The notes under the pieces are model-generated. The model did not search any database and was not told the DNA's origin. It saw only the letters and a list, made by a program, of their open reading frames with translations. The translations under genes were made by a program, and so were the position numbers. A stretch of DNA of 33,834 bases from Zygnema cylindricum (Eukaryota > Streptophyta > Zygnematophyceae > Zygnematales > Zygnemataceae), in the NCBI GenBank assembly GCA_037447655.1, contig JBBHKE010001386.1, forward strand, positions 1 to 33,834, given 5' to 3'. Shown piece by piece: positions 9,506 through 19,937 of the stretch (positions are counted from its first letter, which is position 1; the number at the start of each line of letters is the position of its first letter).

Positions 9506-11368
9506 ATTTTGCGGATGTTTCGTTATCAATTTCGGGACTCAAAAAGGAGTTTTTTTTGAGAAATTAGTGGAGTTTTTCGGTTTTTTTCTTCTAAAACAAA
9601 ATGGAGGCGTAGAAGAGGAAGCTGGAGTAAAATTTTGAACTTTTGAAGATTTGGGACTTTTCGAAGCTTGGGGTTTCTGACAGGGCATCGAAATTCTTTT
9701 TTCTTTTAAAAGGATGTGAATAGGGTTTAGACAACTTTGTTTTGGAGTTTTTGAAATAGTTTGGAGACACGGGGTTGTAGAAGGAAGAGTTTTGTTGCAT
9801 AAATAATGCGTTTAAGGAATGGGAGGAGAAAATGGGAAATAAGGAATTCCAAGTTTTGGGCAACAACAATAGAGTGAAAATGACGAAAGTATTCTGAAAA
9901 AAGTCTGAAAGAGATGGGAAAATGGGAAAAAAAAGAGGAGAGGGAGCGATAGAAGTATTTTTCGGGCATGTCTCGGCTCCTCGCTGGACGGTTTTTTTTT
10001 TTTTTGGCTACTTTTTGAAACTTGTAAATAGTTCGAAAAAACTGCGTTGACACGGAGTTTGCAGAAAGTTTTGAAAGTAGATTTTGTGAGCAGGCGTATT
10101 TTTTTTTTCTTTTTCCAAGCTTCTAGAAAAGTTGGAAAAAAGTTTTAAAAGGAAGGGGAAAGGCGCAAAAAGAGAAAATGTCCTTAAAAGTAAGGTGGGA
10201 AACTGAAGAAAGGTCTTTGTAAAAAGCTCTCAGGCTGAAAAAGTAAATCTAGAAAAACATAGATAAATATATTAGATCCGATAGATTTTCTTTAGTTGTA
10301 GACTTCCTAGTTTCTTAGTTCTGCAGTTTTTTTTTTCCCTTTTTTAGGTTAGTCTGTGTCGCTAATGACACTTTATGGAAAAGTTATGGAAAAAAGGCAA
10401 AAGGCATCTTTTGTGGGAGATCAATGAAAATAAAGTTTTATAGAATCAAAGTTTGTTTTATTTTAATGTTTTGGCTTACATGGATTTGCATTTGTAATGT
10501 TTGTTGTAATTTTTTTGGTCATTTTTATTTTTCTTTCTTTGATTTTTCTCCGCTTTTTTATAATGGGAAATTGTCAACCTAACCTGTGAAAATTAAGTGG
10601 ATTAAATCATCAATTTATATGTAATGAATAATTCCTTTGAAAAGAGAAACTATTTTTTTGTTAAGAACTTCACTTTTTACTTTTCCGTTTTTTTTAAAGG
10701 ATTTTTTATTTTTTGAAAGGTTTTTTTTTCTTTTAAGCTCTCATATTGTCCTATGTGTGAATTTATAACATATACTAATAACAATATGTCTAATATTAAT
10801 ATAACAGAAACGTTTTTTAATTTTTTTTACCTTTAATTTGTAAAGACCATCAATTTTTTTGATATGTATATTTATTTTCAGTGTAAAATTAAAATTAATG
10901 GCCGTAGAAAAATTGAAGCAATGGTCCTTTACAAAGTGAGGAGACCTCGTAAAAGGGCAAAATGACATCATGTAGCACAATTTTAATTCTCAATTATCAA
11001 CATAAAAAAGGCAAGAAAGGACAAAAACACGAAGTTATACGTTTTTTAGTTTGAAATTTAACTTACAAAAACCCACACTGAGGGAGAAAAATTTATGAAA
11101 AGCCATACAAAAAAGGATAAAAACTTTCTTACATTATACAAAACACTATAATTCAGACATAGTTTTCAACACTTTAGACAAAGTCATAGTTTATGTTATT
11201 AATAAAAACAAAAATGTAATAAGAATAGCAAGAAAAAAAAACCAATACCGAAGAACTTTTCTATCTCTACAAAATCATTTTTTTCTTTGCAAATAAATGG
11301 TCACCTACTAAAAAAAACGGTGCAAAACCAAAGCAACTCAAAGCTATTACCTAAAAAACGAGACGAGG
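9506..11368. other. 3' region of the Cys-rich gene and AT-rich spacer
   Basis: No other gene is seen. An AATAAA at 10429-10434 in AT-rich sequence could be a polyadenylation signal, though it is over 900 bp from the stop codon. The rest is poly-A/T-rich sequence with chance ORFs. Confidence 0.45.
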
Positions 11369-11369
11369 A

Positions 11370-11759
11370 GGAAAAGAAAAGGAAAGGGAAAGGGAAGGGA
11401 AAGGGAAAGGGAAGGGAAAATGAAAGGAAAGGAAAGGGAAGGGGAAAACGGAAGGGGAAAATGGAAGGGGGAAGGGAAGAGGAAAAGGGAAAGATGGGAA
11501 GGGAAAGGGAAAGGGAAGAGGGAAAGGGAAAGGGAAATGAAAGAGGCGAGGGGAGAGGGAAAGGGAAAGGGACAGGGAAATGAAAGAGGAAAGGCAAAGG
11601 GAAAGGGAAAGGAAAGAGACAAAGAGAAAGAGAAAGGGAAGAGGCAAAGGGAAAGGGAAAGGGAAGAGGAAACAGGAATGGCAAAGGGAAAGGGAAAAGG
11701 AAGAAGTAAAGGGAAAAGGAAGAGGCAAAGGGAAAGGGATAGGGAAGAGGAAAAGGGAA
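11370..11759 (+). repeat. (GGGAAA)n array, G-quadruplex-prone
   Basis: About 390 bp is almost purely purine, built from GGGAAA with GGGAAG, GAGGAAA and GGCAAA variants. Runs such as GGGAAAGGGAAAGGGAAGGG meet the G3-N(1-7) four-tract rule for quadruplex DNA. Six overlapping long ORFs on both strands (Gly/Lys/Glu or Pro/Phe/Ser repeats) are artefacts of the repeat. Confidence 0.9.
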
Positions 11760-12401
11760 CCAATGCCCCCTTTTGCACGTCCTCGTAACCTCGATTTGCT
11801 AGATCTCGTGGGATTTTAAAAACCTTAAAAAACCTCGGCTACGGACTCAAATTTGTCGAGATCCAAGCTGATCATGTCCAACAGGCACGTGTAAACGGGA
11901 TAATGTAGTTTTTGAATTGCATGGTAATCTCCGAAGAGGATGCTTCCTTCGAGGAGGCGATGTCGTGGGTCTCACATCTAGTCCTACACGGAGTGTGTGG
12001 AGGAAAACCATAGCTTCAAATGATTTGGGAAGGCTTGTACCCGGATTTCGGTCACGGTTACTCTGGTTTAGTCCATTTTTCTCCGTTCTTTGATTTTCGA
12101 TTACCTCGCAAAAACGTTGCTTCTAACCTACAAGTCCCACAATTTTAGAAAAGAACCCCATCTTCCATTTCTTTTAATTGAATCCCTTCCTTCTCAACAT
12201 CCTCCTTTGAGGGTGGGCAAGACCGACCACTAGAGCTCGAGGCTGCTTAAAATCTCCTCTCTGATGGCCACGTCCAGGAAAAAAGAATAGGACGTAGATG
12301 ACTATCCTACCTTCTTTTTCAGTTCCTTGCTTTTTATGTTTTGCAACTGCTTTTGATTTTGAGGGAAGCGATGAAAGTGGATTGGGGTCTAGACGACCCT
12401 T
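11760..12401. other. Spacer, possibly older retroelement debris
   Basis: The stretch is richer in GC than its surroundings and may continue the copia-like relic to its right, but I could not recognise integrase or reverse transcriptase motifs on either strand. Confidence 0.3.
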
Positions 12402-12960
12402 TCATGATCGCCTTCCCCTTTTCTTTCCAACTACTTCCCTAAGCCCGCCGTGGGAGGAGAACTTGTCTAAATCGTCTAAAAACAACATATTTCCGGTCAT
12501 AACGTCAAAGGTGGTGTATAGTTGTAGTCCTCCAAGATAGTGCTTCCAAAAACATCGCCCGATAATATGTGATTCTTGCAACCGTAAGTGGTGCCTTTGG
12601 CGGAGCATTTTGTCTTGTTTCCTCTATCCTCGGGAGACATACCTTTCGCAACAACTCTAAAGACATAATCTGTAGCCCTGGAGAAGGGGACATTCGGACT
12701 ACCCTATCAGTTCCCGCCCCCAACCTCCAACTCCCTTCGTCCAGCTCCCTTCCCCCACTACCACTTAAGACATTCTCGTTGTAACCTCCCTCCCTTTGTC
12801 ATGCTTGTAATTGAGCTCCATATGACACCTCCTCCACAAATGTCTTGGATGACGACAATTGTCACACAAAATAATATGAGGCCCCCGAGCCCTAGCAAAA
12901 CAAGAACAATCTAAGCCCACTTAACAACCTTTTCCCGATTTGCTGTTGTTTTTTTAGTTG
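12402..12960 (-). pseudogene. Decayed Ty1/copia-like gag-protease relic
   Basis: On the - strand near 12868-12825 the translation gives CDNCRHPRHLWRRC, an exact C-x2-C-x4-H-x4-C zinc knuckle followed by HMELNYK, in the manner of copia gag (C..C...GH....CW.LHG). Further along the strand, ELLRKVCLPRIEETRQNAP is followed by SWRTTTIHHL. After a frameshift, DVMTGNMLFLDDLD resembles the neighbourhood of a copia protease (SW..D.GA..H.TG...LF). Several stops and frameshifts are present. The protease catalytic DSG/DTG is not preserved, so that half is weaker than the zinc knuckle. Confidence 0.45.
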
Positions 12961-13720
12961 AAGGGCTTCATGTTTTATGGATGAAGTATGCATCCGAGCA
13001 TCCACGGTATTCGGTCATGACAGTTATCGAACCTATCTCCATTTGTGTCATATTGGGGAAAGGTGGCCCAACTCTCGAGTCCTGTTCGTGAAGTTCCTTG
13101 CTCACCACCTACCATCAAATAATAATGGGCCCTGGAGAACCTACATTCGTACTTTAAGCGGCCGTGGCACGAGATCTTTGATGAAACGCATCCAACGGAT
13201 GGGAATCTTGAAATTTTAAACTCTTTGTGTGGTTTGTTCTTAGCCCCTCTTGAGCTTAATATGTTGCTTTCCTCCTTTTGAGTTTTATCGACTTAAGATC
13301 TTTGGAGCAATGAGGTACTGTAATCCCACCCCACAATTCCTACAAAATAAAGGACGAATAGACACCCTCGACCAGTCCATTCGTCTATCCAATAGGGTCG
13401 ATGAGTCCCTAGGCATGATGAAACTATTTGTTGTGTAAAGTATACCATTTTTTAGGGAGATATGGAATAATTCGTACATAACTGTACTATTTACAAACAT
13501 TTTATGAAGTGGCAAACAGTAATGGAAAAGTTAAACATGGCCGATTTCTATTTTCTTTGGTGTGTTTTTCTTTCAATTTCTTTTTAAAACTTAACATAGG
13601 ATCTGCATACAGGAGAAGAAGATAAAAGAAAAAATAAAATAATTTTTTTTAACACCTCATTGTTTTGTACTTACATGTTCCCTTCATAGAGTTTTTTGTT
13701 CAACACCAAACAAAAAAAAT
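12880..13720. repeat. Direct repeat family G, copy 1
   Basis: Matches 28640-29285 and then 29733-29890 in the same orientation. Shared blocks include AAGCCCACTTAACAA, ATTGGGGAAAGGTG, GAGAACCTACATTCGTAC and CCCACCCCACAATTC. It continues the relic at 12402-12960, which makes it likely to be internal sequence of the same old retroelement. Two + strand reading frames also look conserved between copies (containing HSYxKxPWHEI and HPTDGNL), but a one-base indel breaks this copy near 13127. Confidence 0.65.
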
Positions 13721-13892
13721 GTTAACACTCCCTTGTTCCTTTTGTAATTTATACCACACCATTTCAGATCCGAACCATACTTTACGTACTGAAGCAAGTA
13801 CAGAACTGTCGAAAGAAAAAACGGCTGACAAATATTATAAACGTTGAAACCAGAAACCGTCGCAGCACAATATTCCTAAGAACAAATGGCTG

Positions 13893-14656
13893 TATGTAAC
13901 GGAGAGCCCTCGGTTAAGCTTGTCGTATGTAATAATCGTTCAAACAACATAATTTTATCGGTCAAGGTTTTTGTAGTAGAAAAATGTGCATGGGATCGTT
14001 AACTTTTGCGACAAATGAGAGGCTCTCCGTTATGCGCATTTGTCATAAAAAATAATCATTACTATAAGGACTCTGCTCCATCGGAAACACTTTTCAGTCC
14101 AAAGTCCCGATGAACCGATAAAGATAGAGGGGCGTACGGAATATCCGTGACCATTCACAAATCACCACGTGGCCGATTCAACGACAAACGAAAATGAATC
14201 GCCGTTTTTCGGTTGTTTTTTAGTAAATGAAAAAAATCCCAATTTTGGACGAATCAATTACTACACCTTGAATCGTTATTAGCGTATAGAAATTATTAGT
14301 GTAAAGAAAAAATTAGCGTCATTCATTCTAATTTAGTGCCAGGAGACGTGGCAGATTATGGTCTACGTCCTTAAATAGTGTAATTTATTATATTTAAGGT
14401 ATCAATGTCAAAATTTTGGGGTGCCAATATAGCGTACATAAGGCTAATAACGATTCACGGTGTACTGTACTTCTGACACCAGAAACAGTTTCTCAAAAAT
14501 TTCGGGGTCAGTTTTGTAAATTTTGAATTTCTGTTATTTCTCATAATTTTTCACGTCTATCAAGATAATTGGCCCGCTGAATTTCGCGCAAGACCGCAAT
14601 CATTGCGTTTTCTCGGGTCATTCCTTACGGTTCATCGTATTTTGTAGTTGTTGTCT
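13893..14656 (-). repeat. Dispersed repeat family X, copy B (inverted), interrupted
   Basis: The reverse complement matches 4190-4745. It starts at the TAACGGAGAGCCC end (13893-14037, flanked by inverted GGCTCTCCGTTA) and runs to about 14640, where a Y-type element (Y1) begins. A 213-bp MITE at 14262-14474 sits inside this copy and is absent from copy A. Confidence 0.6.
14262..14474. mobile_element. MITE copy C, inserted in repeat X copy B
   Basis: Ends TACACCTTGAATCGTTATTAG and CTAATAACGATTCACGGTGTA are near-perfect inverted repeats. The insertion is confirmed by comparison with family X copy A, which reads straight through TTTCTGGTGTCAG to GATTCGTCCAAAAT with only a short hairpin there. 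Inside it shares GGAGACGTGGCAG and the CTTTAAATA-like block with copy D. No coding capacity; TA at the ends suggests a TA target. Confidence 0.75.
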
Positions 14657-14664
14657 ATAAGTGG
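14645..14664 (+). mobile_element. Left tip of hAT-like element Y1, cut off by the hAT insertion
   Basis: TAGTTGTTGTCTATAAGTGG corresponds to the start of element Y2 at 31819 (TAGTGGTGTATCGGTAAG). The sequence continues at 27585 on the far side of the hAT (CCATTTGCCAATAACCGATA against GATTTGCCGATAACCGATA in Y2). Collapsing the hAT with one copy of its target duplication gives a continuous Y start. Confidence 0.6.
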
Positions 14665-14867
14665 CAGAGGTCGCAAAAGTCAAAATTTTAGATACCGGAA
14701 ACCGACAAAAAATTTCTTTTCAAAATCTGAGTACCCGACACCCGACCGGGTTATGTCACGCTCATAAATCACCGTTAACCGATACGCGATTACGAAAATA
14801 AAAGTTTAACCGAAACTCGATTTCCCGCGACTACCCGTACCCGCCTTTACCCGAATAAGTACAAAAT

Positions 14868-15047
14868 TACAAGCTCATTGTTATTAGCGTTAAGCATAAT
14901 AAAAAATTATAATTAACAATACTATTTAATGCAAGGAGACGTGGCAGGCTGTAGTCCACGACTTTAAATAACGTTGTTAACTCTATTTTGTGATTTTTGG
15001 CTATAAATAGTAGCGACTTATTAACACTAATAACGATGAGCGGTGCA
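14868..15047. mobile_element. MITE copy D, inside the hAT left arm
   Basis: TACAAGCTCATTGTTATTAG and the reverse complement of CTAATAACGATGAGCGGTGCA form the ends. The interior has GGAGACGTGGCAGGCTGTAG and CTTTAAATAACG, as in copy C about 600 bp to the left in the same orientation. No ORF. Confidence 0.65.
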
Positions 15048-15689
15048 GTGGTACATCTCCCCCTTTGCAAAAAACAGTTTGTGTACCTATTCTTTTTACT
15101 ATTTTGTCTTTTTGCAATCTCTCTTGACGTATATTTTTTTTCCTCGACAGTCGCCTCCCTCAAGAGATTTTTTCCTAATTTTGCGTGTAACTCTTAGATT
15201 AATGTTTATTCTCTCGCAAGTCTAAATTTTTCGCTACATTTTTTGGACGGTTTTTTTTTAGACTATGAAACTATGTTATTAATTATGCAAAAAATGTGAA
15301 GTTTTTATAATGTATGCTTAAAAAAAAATCTTCACCTTTCACATGGAAAATCAATTAAAACACATTATGATAGACAAAATAAACAGAAATTACTCTGTAA
15401 TATCAAATATAGAAATAAACAAATCACAACACATTTTCGACTCTATTATACAAATTTTCAACCTCAAACTTAAAAACTATACAACATATATAAATATAAA
15501 TTTGGTATGAATACTAAGATTTTAAAAATAAGCATTCCGGTTAAGAAAAACAAAAAAAACACTACAAAAATTGTGAAATACAATAAGAGTTTCAAAGAAA
15601 AAAAAAACAATATAACTAGTGTTGAAAAAATAGCAATAGTTAAAAAGTAGAATATAAAACAAAACAAAACAAAACAAAAAAGTATGCGT
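15048..15689. other. hAT 3' non-coding arm
   Basis: AT-rich, with an (AAAAC) run at about 15655-15679 next to the end of the transposase frame. I see no gene. Confidence 0.5.
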
Positions 15690-16779
15690 TTAAAAGATCT
15701 CGATTGGGTCTAACACACAAAATATCACTAACAATTGAAGCCACTAGTGAGCTCCTCTTTTTTGTGATTGTGTTCCCGAGATCCGAAAAATTGCATTCGG
15801 ACATAGAGCTACAAGCCAGAATAGCTAGAACGGATCTAGCGACACAAGATAGAAGACGAAATCCTCCTTCTTTCACATGTACACTTGATTTGTTTTCCAC
15901 CATTCGAGTATGTTGAAGTTCAATCTTTCGTCGTTAGTTAATTTGAAAACAAAGTAACGTTCAATTCATCAATAACAAGCGTTTTTTTGTCGGTGGTAAT
16001 AAGAACCTCGTTTCGTCATCGCTCTCACCAAAAAAATTGTGGAACCTTCCATACTTTGCGATGTTTTTGTTTTTTTATTATACGCCGAGGACTACCGAAA
16101 TCAACGTCATCAGCGAGGTTGTTTGCAAGTTCCCGAAGTTTGACCCTCGCGCTTTCAATTTCGATTTTCGATATCCCAATTATTCCAAGCCTATGTTTTT
16201 CTCGGGGATCTAAAAGAGCCGCGACAATATGATACTCTTGAAGGCCCCACTTTGGTAGTGTAAATTTCATAAAAAGATCTTTCAATTTTTGCAAGTTTGG
16301 GGAATCGGCGGGGCATTATTTTTCACCGTCATCGTAAGATGTTTTTCTTATCTTACAGTGGTTATGGAGAGAAGATATTTCAAACAAACCAAATGTAAAG
16401 TTGGTTCTTTGAATTTTTCCAACTTTATGGTCGCTTCTTGAAACCTTTTTAAAAAACGTATAAGTTCGGTTAGATGAGTCATATCGATACAAGAAAAAAG
16501 TATCATTTTTTTTTTACTTGAGCGATTGATCCTATCTCATTGAATGCATCGTAAATACTCTTAAGCATTCGAAGCAAATAATTCCACCGCGTTTCGTTTT
16601 CTTGTTTTAAAGTGTTTTTTAAAAGATTTTGTAAATTACTCCGTTTGAAAAACATGACCAATGAATTACAATAGTCAATTCTCTTGTTCAAAATTGTTGT
16701 CACAATAGTAGCAATTTTATGGTCCGCGTAAGGTATCCAAGTAAACATACTGGGTAGACCTCCAGCCACACACATGTTA
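15690..16779 (-). pseudogene. hAT transposase, C-terminal two thirds (broken)
   Basis: Three frame pieces follow each other on the - strand. 16779-16503 starts at the retrotransposon junction (NMCVAGGLPS) and contains YADHKIATIVTTILNKR and KQENETRWNYLLRMLKSIYD, both typical of hAT transposases. 16294-16025 has YHIVAALLDPREKHRLGIIG, the conserved A.LDPR block. 15903-15640 has SVLAI and MSECNFSDLGNTITKKRSSL, the C-terminal dimerisation region with the conserved SE.xFS motif that carries the catalytic Glu in this family. Frameshifts or stops lie between pieces, so the gene is inactive even apart from the insertion. Confidence 0.88.
16775..16779 (+). other. Target-site duplication TGTTA, left copy
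   Basis: TGTTA directly precedes the 5' LTR. The same five bases follow the 3' LTR at 26466-26470. Reading across with one copy removed restores the hAT transposase frame. Confidence 0.88.
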
Positions 16780-17746
16780 TGTAACAGTAATAGCGGATCG
16801 AACTTGTTTATAAAAGGGTATTTAGGTGTTATGATTATAGAGTACTAAATTTGGTAAACGTCCGCGAAAAAATCACGCTATTTGGAGTTATATTTTAAGA
16901 GTTATAGCGATGGGTGTATTTAGGTGACAGCGTGGGGTCTAAATAACAAGTGGGTATCATTCAAACGGGTTAAAGGTCAAATTAGTACCGAAATTACGCG
17001 TGTACGTTTCATAAAGTTCTAATGAAACGTTTGGTATTCACGGTGGTTCGTTTCGTACAAATTTTAGTACGAAACGTCACTTATACTTAAGGGAATTTCG
17101 TAGGAAGTTTCGCGTGCGAAATTTGTTACGCACGATCATGCGAAGTCGCGTTTCGTTTGGCGCGCACTTTTGCACGTAAATGTTCCGTAGTGAAACGTAA
17201 CATTTGATTGGTTAGTAAAGTGTTAAGTAGTTAGTAAGAGATTTTGCACGTTTTTGCATTGGTCAGTCTAAGTCTTTGCTGATCAATGATTCGCCCAGGT
17301 AAAAGCCTATTAAAACGGAGCGTTGACTCTGGCCTGGCGAGTCCAGGGCGATGATAGATAAATAGTGAAGTGTAAGAGGAGAGTAGACATCTTTTCCTTT
17401 GGAAAACTTTGTGGAAATTCCGGCTGATCTTGGTCTTGAGCGATTAATTCCAAATTGGAGAAAAAGCATTTTGCATTGAAATCTATTACTAACTAAATAG
17501 TGTTTTAGTAGTTAAGAGATAGAATTATTAAGAGTGGAGAGTAGTGGAAAACACTTTAATAAGAAGGGTTGAGCCACGAGGGCAAGAGACCAAGCTAATG
17601 TTATGTGGACAACTTATTCTAATTTAAAGTTTATCCTTGTGTGAGTGTTGTCCAATATGGATGTGTATTTTCCAATGTGTGGAATGTGTGGTTGGGATTG
17701 TTTGTAATAATGGGATTTTTTAAGAGGTAGGAGATCCTATTACATA
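16780..17746 (+). repeat. 5' long terminal repeat of the chromovirus
   Basis: About 967 bp beginning TGTAACAGTAATAGC and matching 25498-26465 throughout. It ends ...CCTATTACATA. The exact right edge is uncertain by 2 bp, since the canonical CA is at 17743-17744 while the target duplication is best explained if TA belongs to the LTR. A 68-residue antisense ORF is present in both LTRs but shows no constraint. Confidence 0.9.
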
Positions 17747-17763
17747 TGGTATCAATGCTTTGG
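17747..17763 (+). other. Primer-binding site, initiator Met tRNA type
   Basis: TGGTATCAATGC directly follows the LTR; the usual plant initiator-Met site is TGGTATCAGAGC, so 10 of 12 bases agree. It primes minus-strand DNA synthesis. Confidence 0.8.
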
Positions 17764-18523
17764 TTAGAAACCAGGGAGAAGTTTGCTCACCCGAAAACCG
17801 ATTGCCGTAACCGGTGAGGGTGCTCTGACCTGTGTCGGTGGAACCACAATGTGAAAGGGTAGGGGATTGGAGGGAAACTAAGTGACCACACTGCCAGCGG
17901 TCGCTGGTTAGATGTGGGGCGTGCTTAGGTCCTAAGGACTAAGGCGGGGTGGGCAGTGTAGCCACCGCTGAAGCTCACTCCAATTACCTAGAGGCCAAAC
18001 AAACTTGCCTTCTCCTAGCAATGATTCATGTGTAGAGGGAGGGCTTGAAGCCATGAAGGGTGAGGATGTGAGGATTATAGAACAAAAGATCTTGATGTAG
18101 TGGGAAATGGGGAATTTGCTGATGGTGGAGGAGGAAAGTGGAGCACTTTACTTTTTCAAGAGCAAAGGAGTCTAGAAATGACTTAAAACTTTTCAAACCC
18201 TAAATTGTTACCTTTGATTGCTTTCAATTTTGCTGTTGCAAAATTTGTGATTGAATTTTACCTTTAAGTGCTTAGAATTTTGCTGGTACAAAGTTGTGGG
18301 GGAAATTCTTACATTTGTGCATCATTGTTTGGGAAATTGAAAAATTGAATTTGCACTAACTTACTTTCAATGTCTTTTTAAATTCTCAGATCTTAATCTT
18401 TTCAAAGGATTTGTTAAGGAGACGAAGTCTTGGATTGGAGCAATCTGAGGACTTCAAATGTGCATCAAATTTCATTGGGAAATTATACTCTATCTTTCTT
18501 TTGCTTGATTTCATTGTGTGATA
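17764..18523 (+). other. Chromovirus leader (5' UTR)
   Basis: Non-coding leader between primer site and gag. It contains GC-richer, hairpin-prone sequence (about 17790-17990, for example GCCAGCGGTCGCTGG), a plausible packaging region, though that is inference. Confidence 0.5.
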
Positions 18524-19360
18524 ATGGCAAATTCTGCATGGAAACGCGAAATGGAGAATGCGTTGAATGTGTTGAAGAAGCGGACTGTGAAATTGGTCAA
18601 AAGATTTAATAATCATGCTGCCGTTGTGGATGAAACCATTTCCGAATTGAAAAGTGAATTGAAATTTGTTAAGGAAAATGGGAATGTTTCAAATGAGAAA
18701 TTGGATGAGCTCATTAACTTAATTCAGACAATGAATGATGTTAATGACCAAAAGGGTGAGAAAAGTAAAATAAATGCCAGTTTTAGGGAAGATGATCACG
18801 ATAGACCTAAGAAGATAAGAGATATGAAATTGTCTATCAGTGAAGCACCATCATTTGATGGTAAGAAAATTGATAAGTTGGATGCTTGGATTTTTCATAT
18901 GGAGTATTATTTGGAATCTAGGAACTGTGATCGCGATGATTATACTTCTTTTGTTGTTAGCTGTCTGAAGGGTGATGCTCATATTTGGTATTACACTCAG
19001 AGAAGGTCTAATTTAATTCCTGATAATGTTGATTGGGAAACTTTTAAAACCGCGATCAAATCGCGTTTCTTGTCCATCACTTATAAATCCAGAATGGAAG
19101 AGAAGTGGCTGAACTGTAAGCACACTGAATCTGTGAAAGATTATATTGTGGAATTTGACTCATCCAGCATTTATGTCAAAGGTTTGACTGATGAAATGGA
19201 TAGGTTGCATTTCTTGAACTATCTGAATCCTATACTGAAATCAAAACTCAAACATCAAAAATTTCTTAATCTGAAAGAAATACAAGATAAGTCATTAGAA
19301 TTACAAGATCAGTTGGGGTATAGTCGTGAAACTCGATCACTCAGGGGAAATTTTCAATGA
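18524..19360 (+). pseudogene. Chromovirus gag, capsid part
   Basis: The ATG at 18524 (MANSAWKREMEN) opens a 278-residue frame. The first ~85 residues are coiled-coil-like (LKKRTVKLVKRFNN, many Glu/Lys/Leu). The retrotransposon gag domain follows (DAWIFHMEYYLESRN, then CLKGDAHIWYY, WETFKTAIKSRF, VKDYIVEFD and a leucine-rich end). The frame stops at 19360, overlapping the next gag piece. Capsid proteins of this family package the element RNA in cytoplasmic particles. The overlap might be a decay frameshift rather than a programmed one, since nucleocapsid motifs lie in the second frame. Confidence 0.85.
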
Positions 19361-19805
19361 AGTATTAGAATGGGGTGAGGACGAATTTATAGAAGAGGGT
19401 CTGAATGCGGGTCTTGTGAATAGGCAAAATCTTTTTAGAGGAAATCAGAGGGGTGGACAGAGTGTTAATGCAGGAAATAAATTTCACAATAGAGGGGATT
19501 ACACTAAGAGTCCTAAACCAAGCATTAATGCTCAGAAGCCTAAGCTTACCATCCCCACATGCACTATTTGTCAGAAAAAGGGTAATAGAGCATTTGAGTG
19601 TGCACAACTGAAAAAGATTAACTGTTATAATTGTGGAGAGGAGGGACATTTTAGTAGAGAGTGCACAAAACCCAAAAAGAAAGTCACTTGTTTAAAATGT
19701 AGAGGTCCATCATTACGCTAAAGACTGTACAGAGAAAGGTTCTCTCAAAAAACTCGATGTATATGAAGGTCTGCAAGAGGATATTGCATTATACCTAGCT
19801 GAGTA
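19326..19805 (+). pseudogene. Chromovirus gag, nucleocapsid part with zinc knuckles
   Basis: The frame shifts by one relative to the capsid part. It has a basic Asn/Gly-rich stretch and CCHC knuckles. The first, CTICQKKGNRAFEC, has Asn where His is expected. The second, CYNCGEEGHFSREC, is perfect. The third starts CLKC but is broken by a one-base shift near 19709; in the shifted frame HYAKDC completes it. That shifted frame ends at TAG 19803-19805. Such knuckles bind the element RNA. Confidence 0.85.
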
Positions 19806-19937
19806 GGAAGCACATGAGGTGGGAAACGGAATGGACTAACAGAAAGTCCTCAGTTGAGTCAACTAGATCCAGAAGTACAAAAATTAACTTTGGAGGGCAA
19901 ATTAATGAATGGAAAAGTTTAGATAGCTGAATTTATT

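Noticed and set aside
11287-11819. Six overlapping long ORFs on both strands
   Set aside because: All are translations of the GGGAAA array in different frames.
17263-17469. 68-residue antisense ORF, also present at 25981-26187
   Set aside because: It lies in both LTRs because they are copies. About 8 of 12 base differences change the residue, so there is no sign of protein constraint.
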